64,000 bases of DNA from Toxotes chatareus (Eukaryota > Chordata > Actinopteri > Toxotidae). The notes under the pieces are model-generated. The model saw only the letters and a program-made list of their open reading frames with translations. It ran no database searches and was not told the DNA's origin. Below, in pieces: positions 48,551 to 61,400 of this stretch. The DNA is taken from positions 2,480,001 through 2,544,000 of the forward strand of contig CM028882.1 in NCBI GenBank assembly GCA_016801885.1, given 5' to 3'. The translations under genes were made by a program, and so were the position numbers. Positions within the stretch are counted from its first letter, which is position 1. Every line of letters begins with the position of its first letter.

Positions 48551-51500
48551 AGTGGGTGTGTATAGAGACATGAGGTGGGCCGTGCGAGAGGAGACCCACA
48601 GGATACCAGGGCAGCGTCTGCTGGATGGTATCTGTGTATGATGAGGAAACACAATGAAGTATCTTGGTTGTGCTTCAGCAGCTGTAACTTCAGATTCACT
48701 GCAGAGTCGTCAGTCCATCTGAAACATCCCTCAGAAGGTTTAACGCTGATTTCACAACTTCAGATTTTACAGATATGTTGAACATATGCTTCTGTTCATA
48801 TGATTACCTCTGCATAACAGGCACGCTGTCTGATCATAGGTGGCACTGCAGGCTTGGTGCATTAACGTTTCATGATGCTTTGGCTGTGCATATGAGTAGC
48901 CACCGATAGTGACACTCGGCATAATGATGAGTGGGAAACGGGCCTTTGTTTGGACAGCTGTTAGCTCCCAACGCTGCGTGCCCTACAAAGCGCTCTGAGA
49001 GGGTGACTGTCTTTAACCCCACTTAGCTCCTCCACTGGTGATTGAAAGCAAACAGTAATTGTGGGTATTCATGATCACCCACACTAGGCAAGACTCAGGG
49101 GAGATGCAGAGATGTTTTGCTTTGACTAAACGAATGTCATCTTTAATTCACGCTGATCCAGGCTCCCATTGCTGCCTCTTCCTTTTGTCTCTCTTCTTCA
49201 ACATTGTTGCTGGGTTCTGCTGAAATCTCTTGCTGGCTGTAGATGTGGTGATGTTCATTGAAATTTAGCCAGATTAGCCTTAATGTATGGGTACATCACT
49301 GAATAATTTCACCTGGACTGTGCTGCCCAGTGGACATGACCACCTGTGGTCCAGATGGTTTTCAGTATGTGAATGGCGTAAAACCAATGACACATAGAGC
49401 ACCGTGAAACTGAAGATCTATTGTTGAGAGAGGAGAATGTAGCATTTGCAATTTTTTGTCACGACAGAAATCAGTGCCTGAAGTATAGATATAAATTATT
49501 TTTGTACAGATATTCACGTTTTTCAAAGGATGAATATTTTTGTCAAGTGTCATCATCAGGTCAAATTCAAATTTTAATTTGTCGTTTGGTTTGTAACCAA
49601 ATACCTGCAAAACAAATGACATTCCCATCAGCCTCAGCTGTAGGTTTGCTGCAGATTGACAAATGTCGTCACCCCAACAAGCTACACTAGAGTAAACATT
49701 ATACCCACTTAATATCAGCATGTTTGCACTGTCATTATGAGTACATTAGCATGCTGATGTTTGCATTAAGCCCAAAGCGCTGCAATGCTCCAGTATAATG
49801 GATGTATTAAGGAAAAGTACAGCCTCACAGAACTGCGAGGCTCATCGATCATGTTTGGAATATCACTCATTTAAGAAGAGAAAATGTGACTTTTTTACAT
49901 CATGTATACTTAGTTTGAGAACTAAGTTTAGTATGTTTTCTTTTATACACCAGTTTTGTGTTTAAATAAATGTTTCTAAGACTTTGCACCAACGAGTGTA
50001 TTTTCCCCACAAAAGTCACCACAGTTTTTTCCTGTGTCCCAGTCTGGCCCAGTCAGATTAGCCATCACCACAGAACAAAGACCCCCCTCAAAGAAATCCA
50101 GTCTTTTAAGCGTCCCAGATGGTTTTTAATGCTCCTCTGATGCTAATGTGTGATGAGAAAGGAGTGGATGTCTTGGAGCTGTGGGATCCGGGATGCCTTT
50201 GTATTGCCCTGCCCTCCATTGGGGCAACCAATAGATGAACACATGTGGTAGATACTTCGTTTTAACACTTTACCACCACCAGTGACTTCGCACTTTGGAA
50301 TGCATGAGCTACAATGTTCTTGGAACAGGATAGGGGCCCTTTTGAGAAGGGCAGACAATTTAAATTGGGAAAAATGATAATAAAACGGGGAAGCCAATGA
50401 AGAGCCGACCCTGGGGACTCGGGTCATTAGGCTCATACAAGTGTCTGAATGGAAGGCACTCCCAATTTGGACACGGAACACGCTTCAGGCTTTCATCGCA
50501 GACAAGGACAAACAGATGTCTGGGTATCACAGCCAACATGCATGCTTCTATTTCTAGAGGAGAGAAAAAATCCTTTCCATCCTGTTTGAATGGAAGTAAC
50601 CAATAAACCTCCAGTGTAAAGTGCTGAAATATGCAGTCTTTGAAAGGCCTTGAATCCTTTACATGTTTACTCAGCATTCTTTGGACTTTATCAAAAAAAT
50701 CTCCCTCCAGTGTCTGAATTTACAGTTCTAGTCAACAACTTCAACTACAACTGAAATGCATAATCCACAAGGGGGCATTTTCTGTCCTCTAGTTTAAAAA
50801 TGATCGACTTTGGTATATAAAAACAAGAATCCAGACAGTTCTGTTTCACTAAGTATGTTTCTCAGTAGTATCTTTCAGTCTGTAGGTCAACTGATTCATT
50901 GTGTCGGACAAATTTCCGCACTCCTTTATGTTAAGTCTTCTGTTGGTCCCACTTAAGACAATAGACTGGTGGTGATTACATGTTCAAAAGCTCACAAGAT
51001 GTGACAATTGTGCAAAATGAGCCAGCCGAAGCTCTTTTGAGATTGCGAGGAGGCTGTGTTCTCACCTTGCAGCTCATTACCTGAGAGGGAAGGTGTTATT
51101 TACATGGTAAGTTTAGACGGGTCCCAGAAGTCGACATCAATACCTCTGTGTAGCATTACGACGCAGGCAGCGGCCAGGTACAAGTCTGATTTTTATAGTA
51201 ATTGCAGTGTAGTGGAAATACAGAGGAGAGGAAGTAGGTAGAACAGAGACCTACACAATTACAAGTGTCTGGAGAAAACAGCAGGTGGATGTGCTGTAAA
51301 GGCTGCCAAGCCTCCGCACCACACAGGAGTTAGGCCAATAAACAGTAGGCCACCAGTATCCAGCATGTTAAAAAGCCCATGAACAATGACTAGCATCTAA
51401 CTTCTCCATCTGGACTCAGTGAGAACAGCAGCACAAGAGGGAGGCACCCATAAAGAATATTGATGGGTCTCATGGCGAGGCGTGAGTCAGGCCACCAATA

Positions 51501-54500
51501 CAAAAAAAAAAACTGAATTAAGATTTGACTGTCTGATGAGCAACTGACCCTATGAGAACCACTGTTCGCTCAACATTTGTTTTCTCCGTATCTTAGTGTC
51601 AAAGTCGGGAATTGGTTTTGGTTGAAGAAACAGACTTTTGGTGCAGTATCAGTCAAACATGTCAGCTCTGGCTCCAAATCACTTCTGTGAGCGTGATAGG
51701 GCTCTGCCTTGGCAGAGCACTCTCTCTGAGTATCCAGATAAGTGTCTCTGCCGGTATCTCAGATCCAGCCTCCCCATCCGCCTTATCAGCCGTGAACACA
51801 CTTACCCCCACCACTCCCCCGCTATCTGTGTCATCGGATCCAATGGGGTCACAGCGGAGAGCCAATGAGCATAGCTTTGGTTTGATGAAACCCCTCTTCT
51901 TTTCTGCCATCAAAAAACAGTGTATTCCCCATTTCATTTCTGCTTACCATATGGGAGATAATGATAACAGAGAGATTTGCGGTGAAAATATTGATATGCT
52001 TTATTGATTTCACGTCACTGCCTTCAGTCAGATGTGTTTGGTATGAGAAGGGGTAGAAACATTTTATTTTTCAGAGCAATAGAACTGAGGGCCACATTAG
52101 CCCGACTATCTTAAAGTGTCATCAGGACCTCAGCAAAAATAATCCACTAATTCCATTGCAGCATCCTCAGTAATTGCATTTAGAGTAAAATATGAAGTCA
52201 TTTTCAAAATTGCCACTGGAGTCTCCATTTTTCAAGTCATTATCTTGAAATTAGTGAATGAATTATTGATTGTCAGTGTATTAAAAATGTTTAAAAATAT
52301 TCTTAGTCTAATATTTTCATCTGCCAGTTTTAAGAAAATGTACTTGAAAGAACCAATTATAGATTTTGGCCTCTTGGTGGCAGCAGAACAACCTGTTAAC
52401 ACCACATACATATTGCCACCTCATAAAGTGGTTGTAGATGATGTGTTTAGGGCTGCAGCAAATCATTATTTTCCATTAGTGATTAATCTGGCAATTATTT
52501 GATTCTAATTTGGTGTGTAACATATCAGAAAATAAGTGCAAGATGATTCGGTATTCACATTCACAAATGTTTTTGTATATAAAAGGAGATGAAAAATGAA
52601 TTGCTGTAGATTTGCTTTTTATGATTGACTTATCAGTTAATCAATCAATTCGGCTTAGAGCCTGATAACCAAGAGTTGCCTATTTACACATCCAACAGAC
52701 AGAAAAGAGCCGCCTGCTGCTGCTGGAAATGATACAAGGACAACAATGTGAGTGGACCACAAACGGAGAAGTTGTGGGACACAATTAGAGACAAGAAAAA
52801 AAAAGATGACTGAACACTGAAGATCTGCCATCATTTTTTCACTTAAGTATATGAATCGATTAACCTATGAAGCTGTGTGCTGAGCTGCTGCTGAACCGAC
52901 CTGCCTTGGAAATATACATTAGTCAAGCAAGACAGTAGCTGAAAGATTTTCCAGAGCAGCAGACTGAGAGGAGGCTTGTCTGCACAGTTAGCTGTGTTCT
53001 AATGTCATGGCCTTACCACATCACTGCCACCTGCTCATTTCCCCTTCAGTGAAATGAGCTGAAACTGATTGCTCCTCAGCCTAGTTTCCTAACATTTCAT
53101 CTGCTCCGTCATTAAGCGAGCAGTTTACTTCTTTATTCTGCCATCTGGGTTTTGTGTGTAGCTCAGCAATGGCCACGTTGGTCATAAAACACAGAAAGAG
53201 AAAGACTGCGTGTGTCTTCCAGTGCATGAGGTGATAAAATTTGAAAAACCTTTTCCTGAGGAGCAGCAACAACTGTATCATCGATCACACATCGAGCAGT
53301 CGACTCGAGCTTCGCCTCTTCCTGGAAATTCATTTCTGTGTTTGATGATTATAACTCACAGCCATAGTGCTGTGCTCAGCAACTTGCTACCTCTCTGGCT
53401 ATGACCTTGGTGGTGATACAGGATCCAAATCAATATTCACCTGCTCCAGCTCAGGACATTTATGGGAGTGTTTCTTTCACCTTGCAGGCAAGTTGATTAT
53501 GATAAATATGTTTATTAACAGATTTCAATTCTAGTGGATTTGTGGCTCTCTGGGGTATGAGATTGCTCTTTAAGGCTCAACTAGAAAAATATTATTATGA
53601 TTCCTGACATGGAACTGAGTGTCTGTGACTGATGCCCATTTCCTGGTCATTTCCCCCCTTGTTACAGTGTGACAGTATCTCAAGGTGAAAAGAGCCCCAG
53701 ACAATAACCCTTCATTCAGTCCTTGTACCAGCGACCCAGATTTGGATTCTGTACCAAAGAAGGCAAGCTGAGTTTTTGTCATGGGTGACCTACAAAACTA
53801 GGCAAGCTTGATAAATTCTTCAGAAATGAAAAGAAAGCTCGTGCATCCTATCAGACCTGTTTAACATACAGTCCTGGGACTTGAGTTGTAGTTGTGGTCA
53901 TTGAATATTTAAAGCTTTTACACACCAAGTGGGGCACGCTGCTTCATTATTCAGTTTGTTTGTTGTCGAGTTTTCAGATGGATGCTGCCGTGTCTGTTCA
54001 CACTGCCGCTATTATCCACTGACTGTTTGCAAATCTGTCTTTTCATTTCATAAAAAGGCCTGACTACATTTCCACGTTGGTCTACTTTTAAATAACTTAC
54101 CACACTCTGTTGTTGCACAAACAATTTACATTTCCTCTTCAAAACAGCTGTACAGCTGAATGCTTCCTCAGTGATAGGCTTGTGTTCTTGGACCTTCCAT
54201 ATGGTAGAGTCTCAGCAAAGGTGAACTACAGTGGCGGTTAAGTTTGCCAGCATGGGGTCCTGGCTGAATTTGAAAGAAATCCTTACTTCTACATAAGATT
54301 TTCTGCAGTCCTCCTCAGACAGAGAGCCTGCTCATCAATCTCTCTGTGAACTGAAAGTAAAACTTGTGTCTAAAAGACGGGAAACAGTCGGAGGAAGAAG
54401 TAACACTGGAAAAGTAATCATCCATGCAGGATTTATTTATTTCAATTTAAACAGAACTGTCCAAATGGAAACAGGATCAATGCTAAGTGATAGTCCGCTA

Positions 54501-55160
54501 TAATAAGACAGATCGTTGCATGCCATGTTGGACTGGAAGTATCCAGTAGCTTATGGGGATTTGTGCTGACTGGACTGTCCTGGTTTTACTCTTATCTTGA
54601 TCCTCTTGGTCCTCCTTTGTGTGAAATAAATACATTCTCTTGATTTACTGAAGGATTATGGTTTTAGACTTACACAACATGGCAGGGAAAAAAGAAGCGA
54701 CTTCTAAGGACATGCTGGAAAGCACTTCAAGTTCCTGCAGGGATGGAGGGAGTTACTGCTACTTGAACTGGTTAGAGGTGCAATGTTTTTTACATTGCAC
54801 TGATGGGAAATCAGGGATGTACGAGAGGCAAGACTTATGTAAAGAGACACTTTTGAGGATTGTAAATTTTAGACTCTTCGGATGTCATTGTTTCTTTTGG
54901 ACTGTACACATGAAGGAATATTGGCTTTTGTTAAGGAAGGTTTGTGCATACCACTGACATGTTTGACGGTCCTTTTTGTTACATTTATGTGGCCGTTTAT
55001 TTTTTTAAATGGACAAATTTTGATTTTGTACGAGGTTATAGGTTTTTCTTTACCATTTCTGTGTCCTAACAGGAGTTGGATCAGTCAGTCTGTTTGATGC
55101 TCAGGTACACAAGGTGAGTTGTTGAGATGACACTTGTACGAGTCAGTTTTGAATGACAAC

Positions 55161-55191
55161 TTTATTTATTTATTTATCTATTTATTTATTT
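55161..55191. repeat. (TTTA)n microsatellite
   Basis: TTTA units with one TCTA interruption, about 80 bp before a short cluster of TTAGGG motifs. Confidence 0.85.
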
Positions 55192-56138
55192 TAGATTTGT
55201 TGCTGGTTGTGAAGCATGATTAGTGAGTTTGGGAACGTGAAGACCATAGTGCATTGGTTTTTAGGGGTTTGTTAGGGTTAGGGTCAAGGTTACAATTTAG
55301 GGTTAGCTGTTTGATTGCTGCATCCCTTCACTTTAATCCTGAAGCAACAATATCATAAAATGAACTGAACATTTCTGACAGTAAGAGGCCTAATCACTTT
55401 TGAAATGGACCCTAAATAGATCTTTAAAGCCTTTCCAGCTCTCACTGTCTGAGGTTTAAAACTTGAAGTGTTTCCCCAGCACGTATTTCTAACAGGGTAA
55501 TGTAAATCAGTTGCACCAAATGTGTGTGCGCCAGCAGGTTTCCCCATGGTACAATTCTCCTCACATTTGACCACAAGGCGGGCAACAAGCTTTGTTGCTG
55601 TTTGAGAGGCTAACTATAGAGCAAAACCAAGTGAGGGAATTACAAAGCAGCAGCAGTCAGATTGTATCAAGTCCATGTCTACAGTGCCAGCAACCAGCTG
55701 CATTAGCATAATGCCAGGGCCACGGGGTGCCCATACAGGAAGTCCAAACAGAGGGATCAACTCTGTGTTTCTCAGGGTCACACTCAGATTCTCTTATTGT
55801 GATTGTTGTGCTTCACATTAAAGATTAGTAGATGGCAGCTAAGGGGAGAACAGGTCAAATCAAACTATTTCTCAGACTCTGTGGAAATATCTTTCCTTAA
55901 TCTATTTCTGAATAAAGCTGAGTTTTGCCAGAGCCACAGATTCTCAGACAAAGCCTGCTTTGGTCTCTCAGCGTTGCCTCGCTCAGAGGTCCATGTGGAG
56001 AGCAGCCACCCTTTAAAGTGGGAAAGCCAACCATTCGCCCAAAACTAAAACCTTAACAGCTACTCAAAGCAATTTTCTGCCTATTTTGTGATTTAATCCC
56101 TGGTTTGTGATGCTTGGTCACAGCGGTGTGACTGTATT

Positions 56139-56157
56139 GTGTGTGTGTGTGTGTGTG
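56139..56157. repeat. (GT)9 microsatellite
   Basis: Nine GT dinucleotides in intron 1, 180 bp upstream of the G tract. Confidence 0.85.
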
Positions 56158-56334
56158 GCCGTGTCTGTGTGACATAGCGTTTTAGCAAGTCGGGGTTGGG
56201 GGGGGCTCTTTTGGATCCCTGAGGGCCCAGATCCTCAGCGCTCCCATCAGCAAGCTACATTAGCACTTTTACAGTCAACCCATCATGGAGGCGCTCATCC
56301 CTTCATGTCTAATCAGAGGGCTGGGGCTGTTGGC

Positions 56335-56373
56335 GGGTGGGCGGGGGGGGGGGGGGTGGGGGTGGGGGGTTGG
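56335..56373 (+). repeat. Poly(G) tract, potential G-quadruplex
   Basis: gggtgggc, then an uninterrupted run of 15 G, then tgggggtggggggttgg. It has well over four G-runs of three or more, on the tnc coding strand within putative intron 1. Confidence 0.85.
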
Positions 56374-57886
56374 AGCCGTGGGATCCCTCCGAGCTGAGCT
56401 CATCTGTCTGCTTGCCTAATCACACGTCAGGCTGGGATGAGGAGACCAAGCATCTCTTTCTGGAATATTACCTCCTCACTGAAAGTGCCCCACCAAAGGT
56501 GCCCTGTGTTTTCACTCATCAGTGTGACTAACTCAGGTGTCGCGGAGAAAATTAAACCTCTTTTCATACATATTCCACGACAGGGTTGGAATATGCTGCA
56601 TATGTGTGCCCGAGATCACGCGTTTTCATATCTGCTTATCCAGACATTTTCATGTTGGCTGGTAACAGCTGCTATTAATCTTTTGAACTGCCAAGGCACA
56701 CACTGGTTTTATTAGAGGTAGGAAATTATTGTTGTCAGCATCTCTGACAAGGTGGGGTAAAAGGTGCAGTTCTATAAACTCAGCCTGAGACACACTTTAA
56801 AAAACAGGCAGTAGTCTATAGCTGTGCATGGGATCTATATTCATGATTTAGTTCTCCCTTTAGGTTCCAGTACTGACAGGCCAAGAATGTTACTTTCAAT
56901 CGTTCATCAGCCTTCTGCGTATAAATGACTGGAAATCTAATTATCAGAGAAACAAAATGCTTTAAGAATCAAACCTCTTGTTCATAAATACACCTAATGT
57001 TAGATGGAACCGACTCAGACGTACATGCAGTGAGGGCATACCTTTAACCAACCCATATATTTAATTTAATGCTAAGATCAAACAGCAAGTAAGAGCATCT
57101 GGTTTAAAGGTTGGCTTCTATGCCACTACCTCAGCACATTTTTCCAGCAGACCTTTTAAAAGAATCATGTCTCAGAAGGTGAGAGCAATAAGAATCATGT
57201 TACAGTGCTAAAAGGAAAGCCAGTGGCTGTCAGGAGAGCAGTCCGGGAATGCTGACCTGCCGGTTTGCAGGTAGCAGAGAACTTGGTCTGGACAAACACA
57301 GATGTTATACACTGGTATTAATCTGTCAGCCTGGGTTGTGGTCTGGACTGTGGAGAAAAGAGGAGGCTCCCCAACATGCAGGTGTTGTTTGTGGCAGCCT
57401 GTCTCGACATGATCGGAAAAAGAAAGCTTCAGATCTCCAAGGTCACATGCCGTCCCTGCAGTAATTGCTGCTCTTGGTGCTCTGAGGAATTGTGAAAAGA
57501 ATGCCCCAATGTCATCCGCTAAGTGTGTGTCTACTCCACTGGGAGCAGATGGGCTAAAATGGGTCAGAGGCAGCAACAGGATTGGAGGTGGTCTTTTGTT
57601 AGGGGCAATAGAAGAAGGTTAATTGCTTTTTAGTGGGATACCGTAATATTTCACTTCAGCTATGGTCCCTGGTGTGAATGTATGTGTGTGTGTGTGATGG
57701 GAATATGTTATTCAATCTATCCCAAAAAAGCAAGGGCAAACCAGAAAAGTGGATATCTAACAGGATTTTTATTAATTCCTCTAAGTATTAAGTGGTTGTA
57801 CAGTACTTTATATATGAAGAAGAACTATGTGATGAAGAAAATGAATAAAAGTTAAAAAAGTTGAAAATGAATCTTCCTTATTCTAG

Positions 57887-57978
57887 GATTCAAGACAAGA
57901 ACACCAAGTTGATACCTGAACAGGCTGTTCTCCACTGACCTGCTACTTCATCAGAAGCTGCAGAGCCAGGGTGTCATC
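57887..57978 (+). other. tnc: tnc exon 2, 5' UTR part
   Basis: It follows acceptor ttattctag (57878-57886) and runs to the start codon. It has no upstream ATG. The exon boundary is predicted from the polypyrimidine-AG signal. Confidence 0.65.
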
Positions 57979-58462
57979 ATGTGGATGAAAGGCTTTCTTT
58001 TAGGCTGCATGACTGTGGCCCTGTTCCTCCAGCTCTCCACAGCTGGCGTGGTGAAGGTCATTCGCCACCGCAGAGAGGCCCTGATGCCTAAGAAAACCCA
58101 GGAGAACCTCACCCTGCCACACCCTGACCAGCCAGTAGTGTTCAACCACGTCTACAACATCAACGTCCCCTCCACGTCCCTCTGCTCTGTGGACCTTGAC
58201 TCACCCGGAGGCACAGATCTCAAACACAAGAGCGCCCCAATGGACATGCAGAACACCGAGCACATGGAGCACACGGTGGACGGTGACAATCAGATTGTTT
58301 TCACCCACCGCATCAATATTCCCAAACAGGCATGTGGCTGCGACAACCAGCTGCCAGACATCAAGGATATCCTGAACAGGCTGGAGATGCTGGAGTCCGA
58401 GCTGTCTAGTCTGAGGGAGCAGTGCAGCAGTGGAACAGGCTGCTGTGGAGCTCAAGTTACAG
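57979..58462 (+). CDS. tnc: tnc coding exon 2: signal peptide and hexamer-assembly region
   Basis: The ATG at 57979 has A at -3 and is the first ATG of the exon; a second in-frame ATG follows two codons later in weaker context. Residues 1-23 (FLLGCMTVALFLQLSTAG core) form a signal peptide. IRHRREA at about 28-34 is a likely furin-type site, as in other tenascin-C proteins. QPVVFNHVYNI (51-61) and NQIVFTHRINIP (104-115) are conserved family blocks. ACGC (118-121) precedes heptads DILNRLEMLESELSSLREQC (130-149), the trimerising coiled coil. C149, C155 and C156 are placed to form the disulfides that join trimers into the hexabrachion. The donor aca g/gtataa leaves phase 1. Confidence 0.93.
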
Positions 58463-61400
58463 GTATAACTTTTACATAAGTTCATAGATTCCATTCGTTT
58501 TACTATGCTGTGGAAATAAGCATGCAAAACATAAAGAGAGCTTAATACTACTTAATCCATTAAAGTGAATATGTAGTCATTGTGGTTTATTGTCAGTCCC
58601 ATTACTGTCAAATGGTTATGTTACTGTCAAAATAGTGATGCTGACTCTTTGTGAAAACTCTTAACCTTTTAAATGCAAACAGTGATCTGGGGTATGTACA
58701 TACTCTGTTACTGAATGACTTGTAGTCACATTGGAATACGTTGTGTTCTTTTCTTGCCATCCTCTAGGTGAAGTGTCCACAAAGCCTTACTGTAATGGCC
58801 GCGGGAACTGGAGCACTGACACCTGCAGCTGTGCATGTGAGCCTGGATGGAAGGGCTCCAACTGCTCCGAACCTGAGTGCCCCAATGACTGCCAGGACCA
58901 GGGCCGCTGTGTGGACGGCAAATGTGAATGCTTTGACGGCTTTGGTGGGGATGACTGCGGTATTGAGCTCTGCCTGCTGGACTGCGGTGACTACGGCCAC
59001 TGTGTTGAGGGGTCGTGCCTCTGTGAGGAGGGCTTCATCGGTGAGGACTGCTCCCAGACAAACTGCCTCAACAACTGTCTGGGCCGAGGACGCTGCGTAG
59101 AGGATGAGTGTGTTTGCGACGAGCCTTGGACGGGCTTTGACTGCTCCGAACTCATCTGTCCAAACGACTGCTACGACCGCGGACGCTGTATCAACGGCAC
59201 CTGCTTCTGTGAAGAGGGCTACACTGGGGAAGACTGCGGCGAACTCACCTGTCCTGGAAACTGTAACAGTCGTGGCACATGTGTAAATGGCCAGTGTGTG
59301 TGCCAGACTGGCTACAGTGGAGACGACTGCTCGAAGCTCACGTGTCCCAAAAATTGCAACGAAAGAGGCCATTGCTTTAATGGGAAGTGCATCTGTGATC
59401 CAGGATTTGAGGGTGAAGATTGCTCCGTCCTTTCATGCCCTGACAACTGCAGCAACAGGGGCCAGTGCATTAATGGAGAATGTGTATGTGATGTAGGATA
59501 CCAAGGAGAAGACTGCAGTGAGCTGTCCTGCCCCAACAATTGTCAAGGCCAGGGCCGCTGCATTGATGGGCAGTGCATGTGCGACAAGGGCTACACTGGG
59601 GAGGACTGCAGCGTCAAGACCTGTCCAAAAGACTGCATGGGACGTGGAGAATGCATGGACGGCAAGTGTTTGTGTTTTGCTGGCTTCACAGGTAAAGACT
59701 GCGGTGAGCTGACCTGCCCCAATGACTGCCTGGACCGTGGCCACTGCGTGAACGGACAGTGTGTCTGTCATAAGGGGTTCACTGGTGAGGACTGCAGCGA
59801 GAAGACGTGTCCCAAGAACTGTCTAGACAGAGGTTACTGTGTCGATGGTAACTGTGTGTGTTACGAGGGTTTCACTGGACTGGACTGCTCCATACTGACC
59901 TGCCCAGGAGACTGTCAGAACCAGGGACGCTGTGAGAATGGGGTTTGTGTCTGTGACGAGGGCTTCATTGGAGAGGACTGCTCTGAGGGTAAGTCGCTTA
60001 CTTTGTCTACTTGCCATTTAGTTTATCAGAAGGTTTTCACTGAAAACGTCTGCTTCTGACACTGAACCAAACAGTAAACAAGCTGAATGAAGCTAAAACA
60101 GTTAGTAAAGCTGCGACAAACTGCATAGTCAGCTGCTAATTCTCAGAGGATTCATAAGCTTTTTAATTAAAGCAACATATACACAGAGAAACCTACACCG
60201 CTTGATTTCATATAGACACAATTCGGACTCTTACAATGTGTCTGAATCTAAACCTACCATATGTCCAGTGACGTCTTCACTGTCATCATGTTAAGTCTGC
60301 AGGACCATGAAGGGATGAAGTGTGCTAACCGCCTCATGTGTTTCCATGGAGATGAACAGAAATTGCAGAACCTGTAACTGATATCAAAGTATATTTCTGC
60401 ACAGTTCTTAACTAAACTAAACATAATTATTGATCTAGCAACTTGTGAATGATATGTGCACATCTTCAGGATAACACAGCGGCCATAAAAGATATGGTCA
60501 GAATGCGTAGTAAAATTTTGTTATGTGTGTTTACGTTGAGGTAATGTTGTGCCTCGATATTATGTTAAGGCACAATATTAGGTGCACGACACAGATGACT
60601 GAAAAAAAAAAGCACCTGAACATCCTCCTGATGTGTAGACACATCAGTATGGCAATGAGCTACGTTGCTGAAAAATTTACATTCATGAATGTTTTCAATT
60701 TTCTGCAAAGTCATACAAAAAAAAAGTTAAAATATGGTATTGGAAACTGCTGGTTGGAAAACTGCCCTTGGTGAGGAGTGAGGGGTAAATCTACACTGAG
60801 AGAACAGTCAGACAGTACCAAAGATCTCAATGCACATTATTCACCTTTGTATCAGTGAACATGGGTTAACTTTATGTACGGATGTTACATATATAGCAGC
60901 TTTCAGTGAACTTTACAGCAAAAACGTCAACATGGCCCTGACTCATGTTCTCTGTCTTTAGTTCATATGTATATTTTAGGCAAAATATGAGCTGAGATAA
61001 ACTCACTTGTTTCCACAGAAAATCATTTTCCATATTATCGACTAGATGCTGTCTTATCTCTTCTGTTATTTGACTGTTCAGCAAGTCAGTTCATCTTCCT
61101 TCTGGGATATTTCTGACAGTACAGTACTAGGAGAAAACTCCCATTACTATGATACTAACAATTTTAAAAACTTCAATACAGATAAATGACCTTCAATGTT
61201 TCTCCACAGTTTCACCACCCAAAGACCTAAAAGTGGTGGAGGTCACCCCAGAGACAGTGGACCTGTCCTGGGAGAATGAGATGCGTGTGACCGAGTACCT
61301 GATCACCTACGTGCCCACAGCAGCAGGAGGTCTGGAGCTAGACATGAGGGTACCTGGGGACCAGAAGATAGCCACTATTCGAGAGCTTGAACCTGGCATT

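Larger units (their letters stand above)
46837..57886 (+). other. tnc: Putative tnc intron 1 (about 11 kb)
   Basis: It runs from donor gtaagt at 46837 to acceptor cttccttattctag ending at 57886. No coding exon was recognised inside. It contains CG/CA repeats (47918-47947), GA (48529-48550), TTTA (55161-55191), GT (56139-56157) and a long G tract (56335-56373). An unidentified T-rich block spans 54650-55110. Large first introns of matrix genes often carry enhancers, but no specific element can be called from sequence alone. Confidence 0.5.

Noticed and set aside
51612..52007. 131-codon plus-strand frame in intron 1
   Set aside because: No domain, no family resemblance, no plausible splice context and a second overlapping frame of similar quality; could be conserved non-coding DNA at most.
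58764..59372. Long minus-strand open frame (202 codons) antisense to the EGF exon
   Set aside because: It is a shadow of the repetitive Cys/Gly/Asp-rich EGF codons, whose complement rarely gives stops. The Ala/Val-rich translation has no domain and mirrors the repeat period.
58768..59712. Plus-strand alternative frames rich in Ala/Thr/Ser across the EGF exon
   Set aside because: Frame-shifted readings of the same repeats; the true frame contains all conserved cysteines and both splice junctions agree with it.
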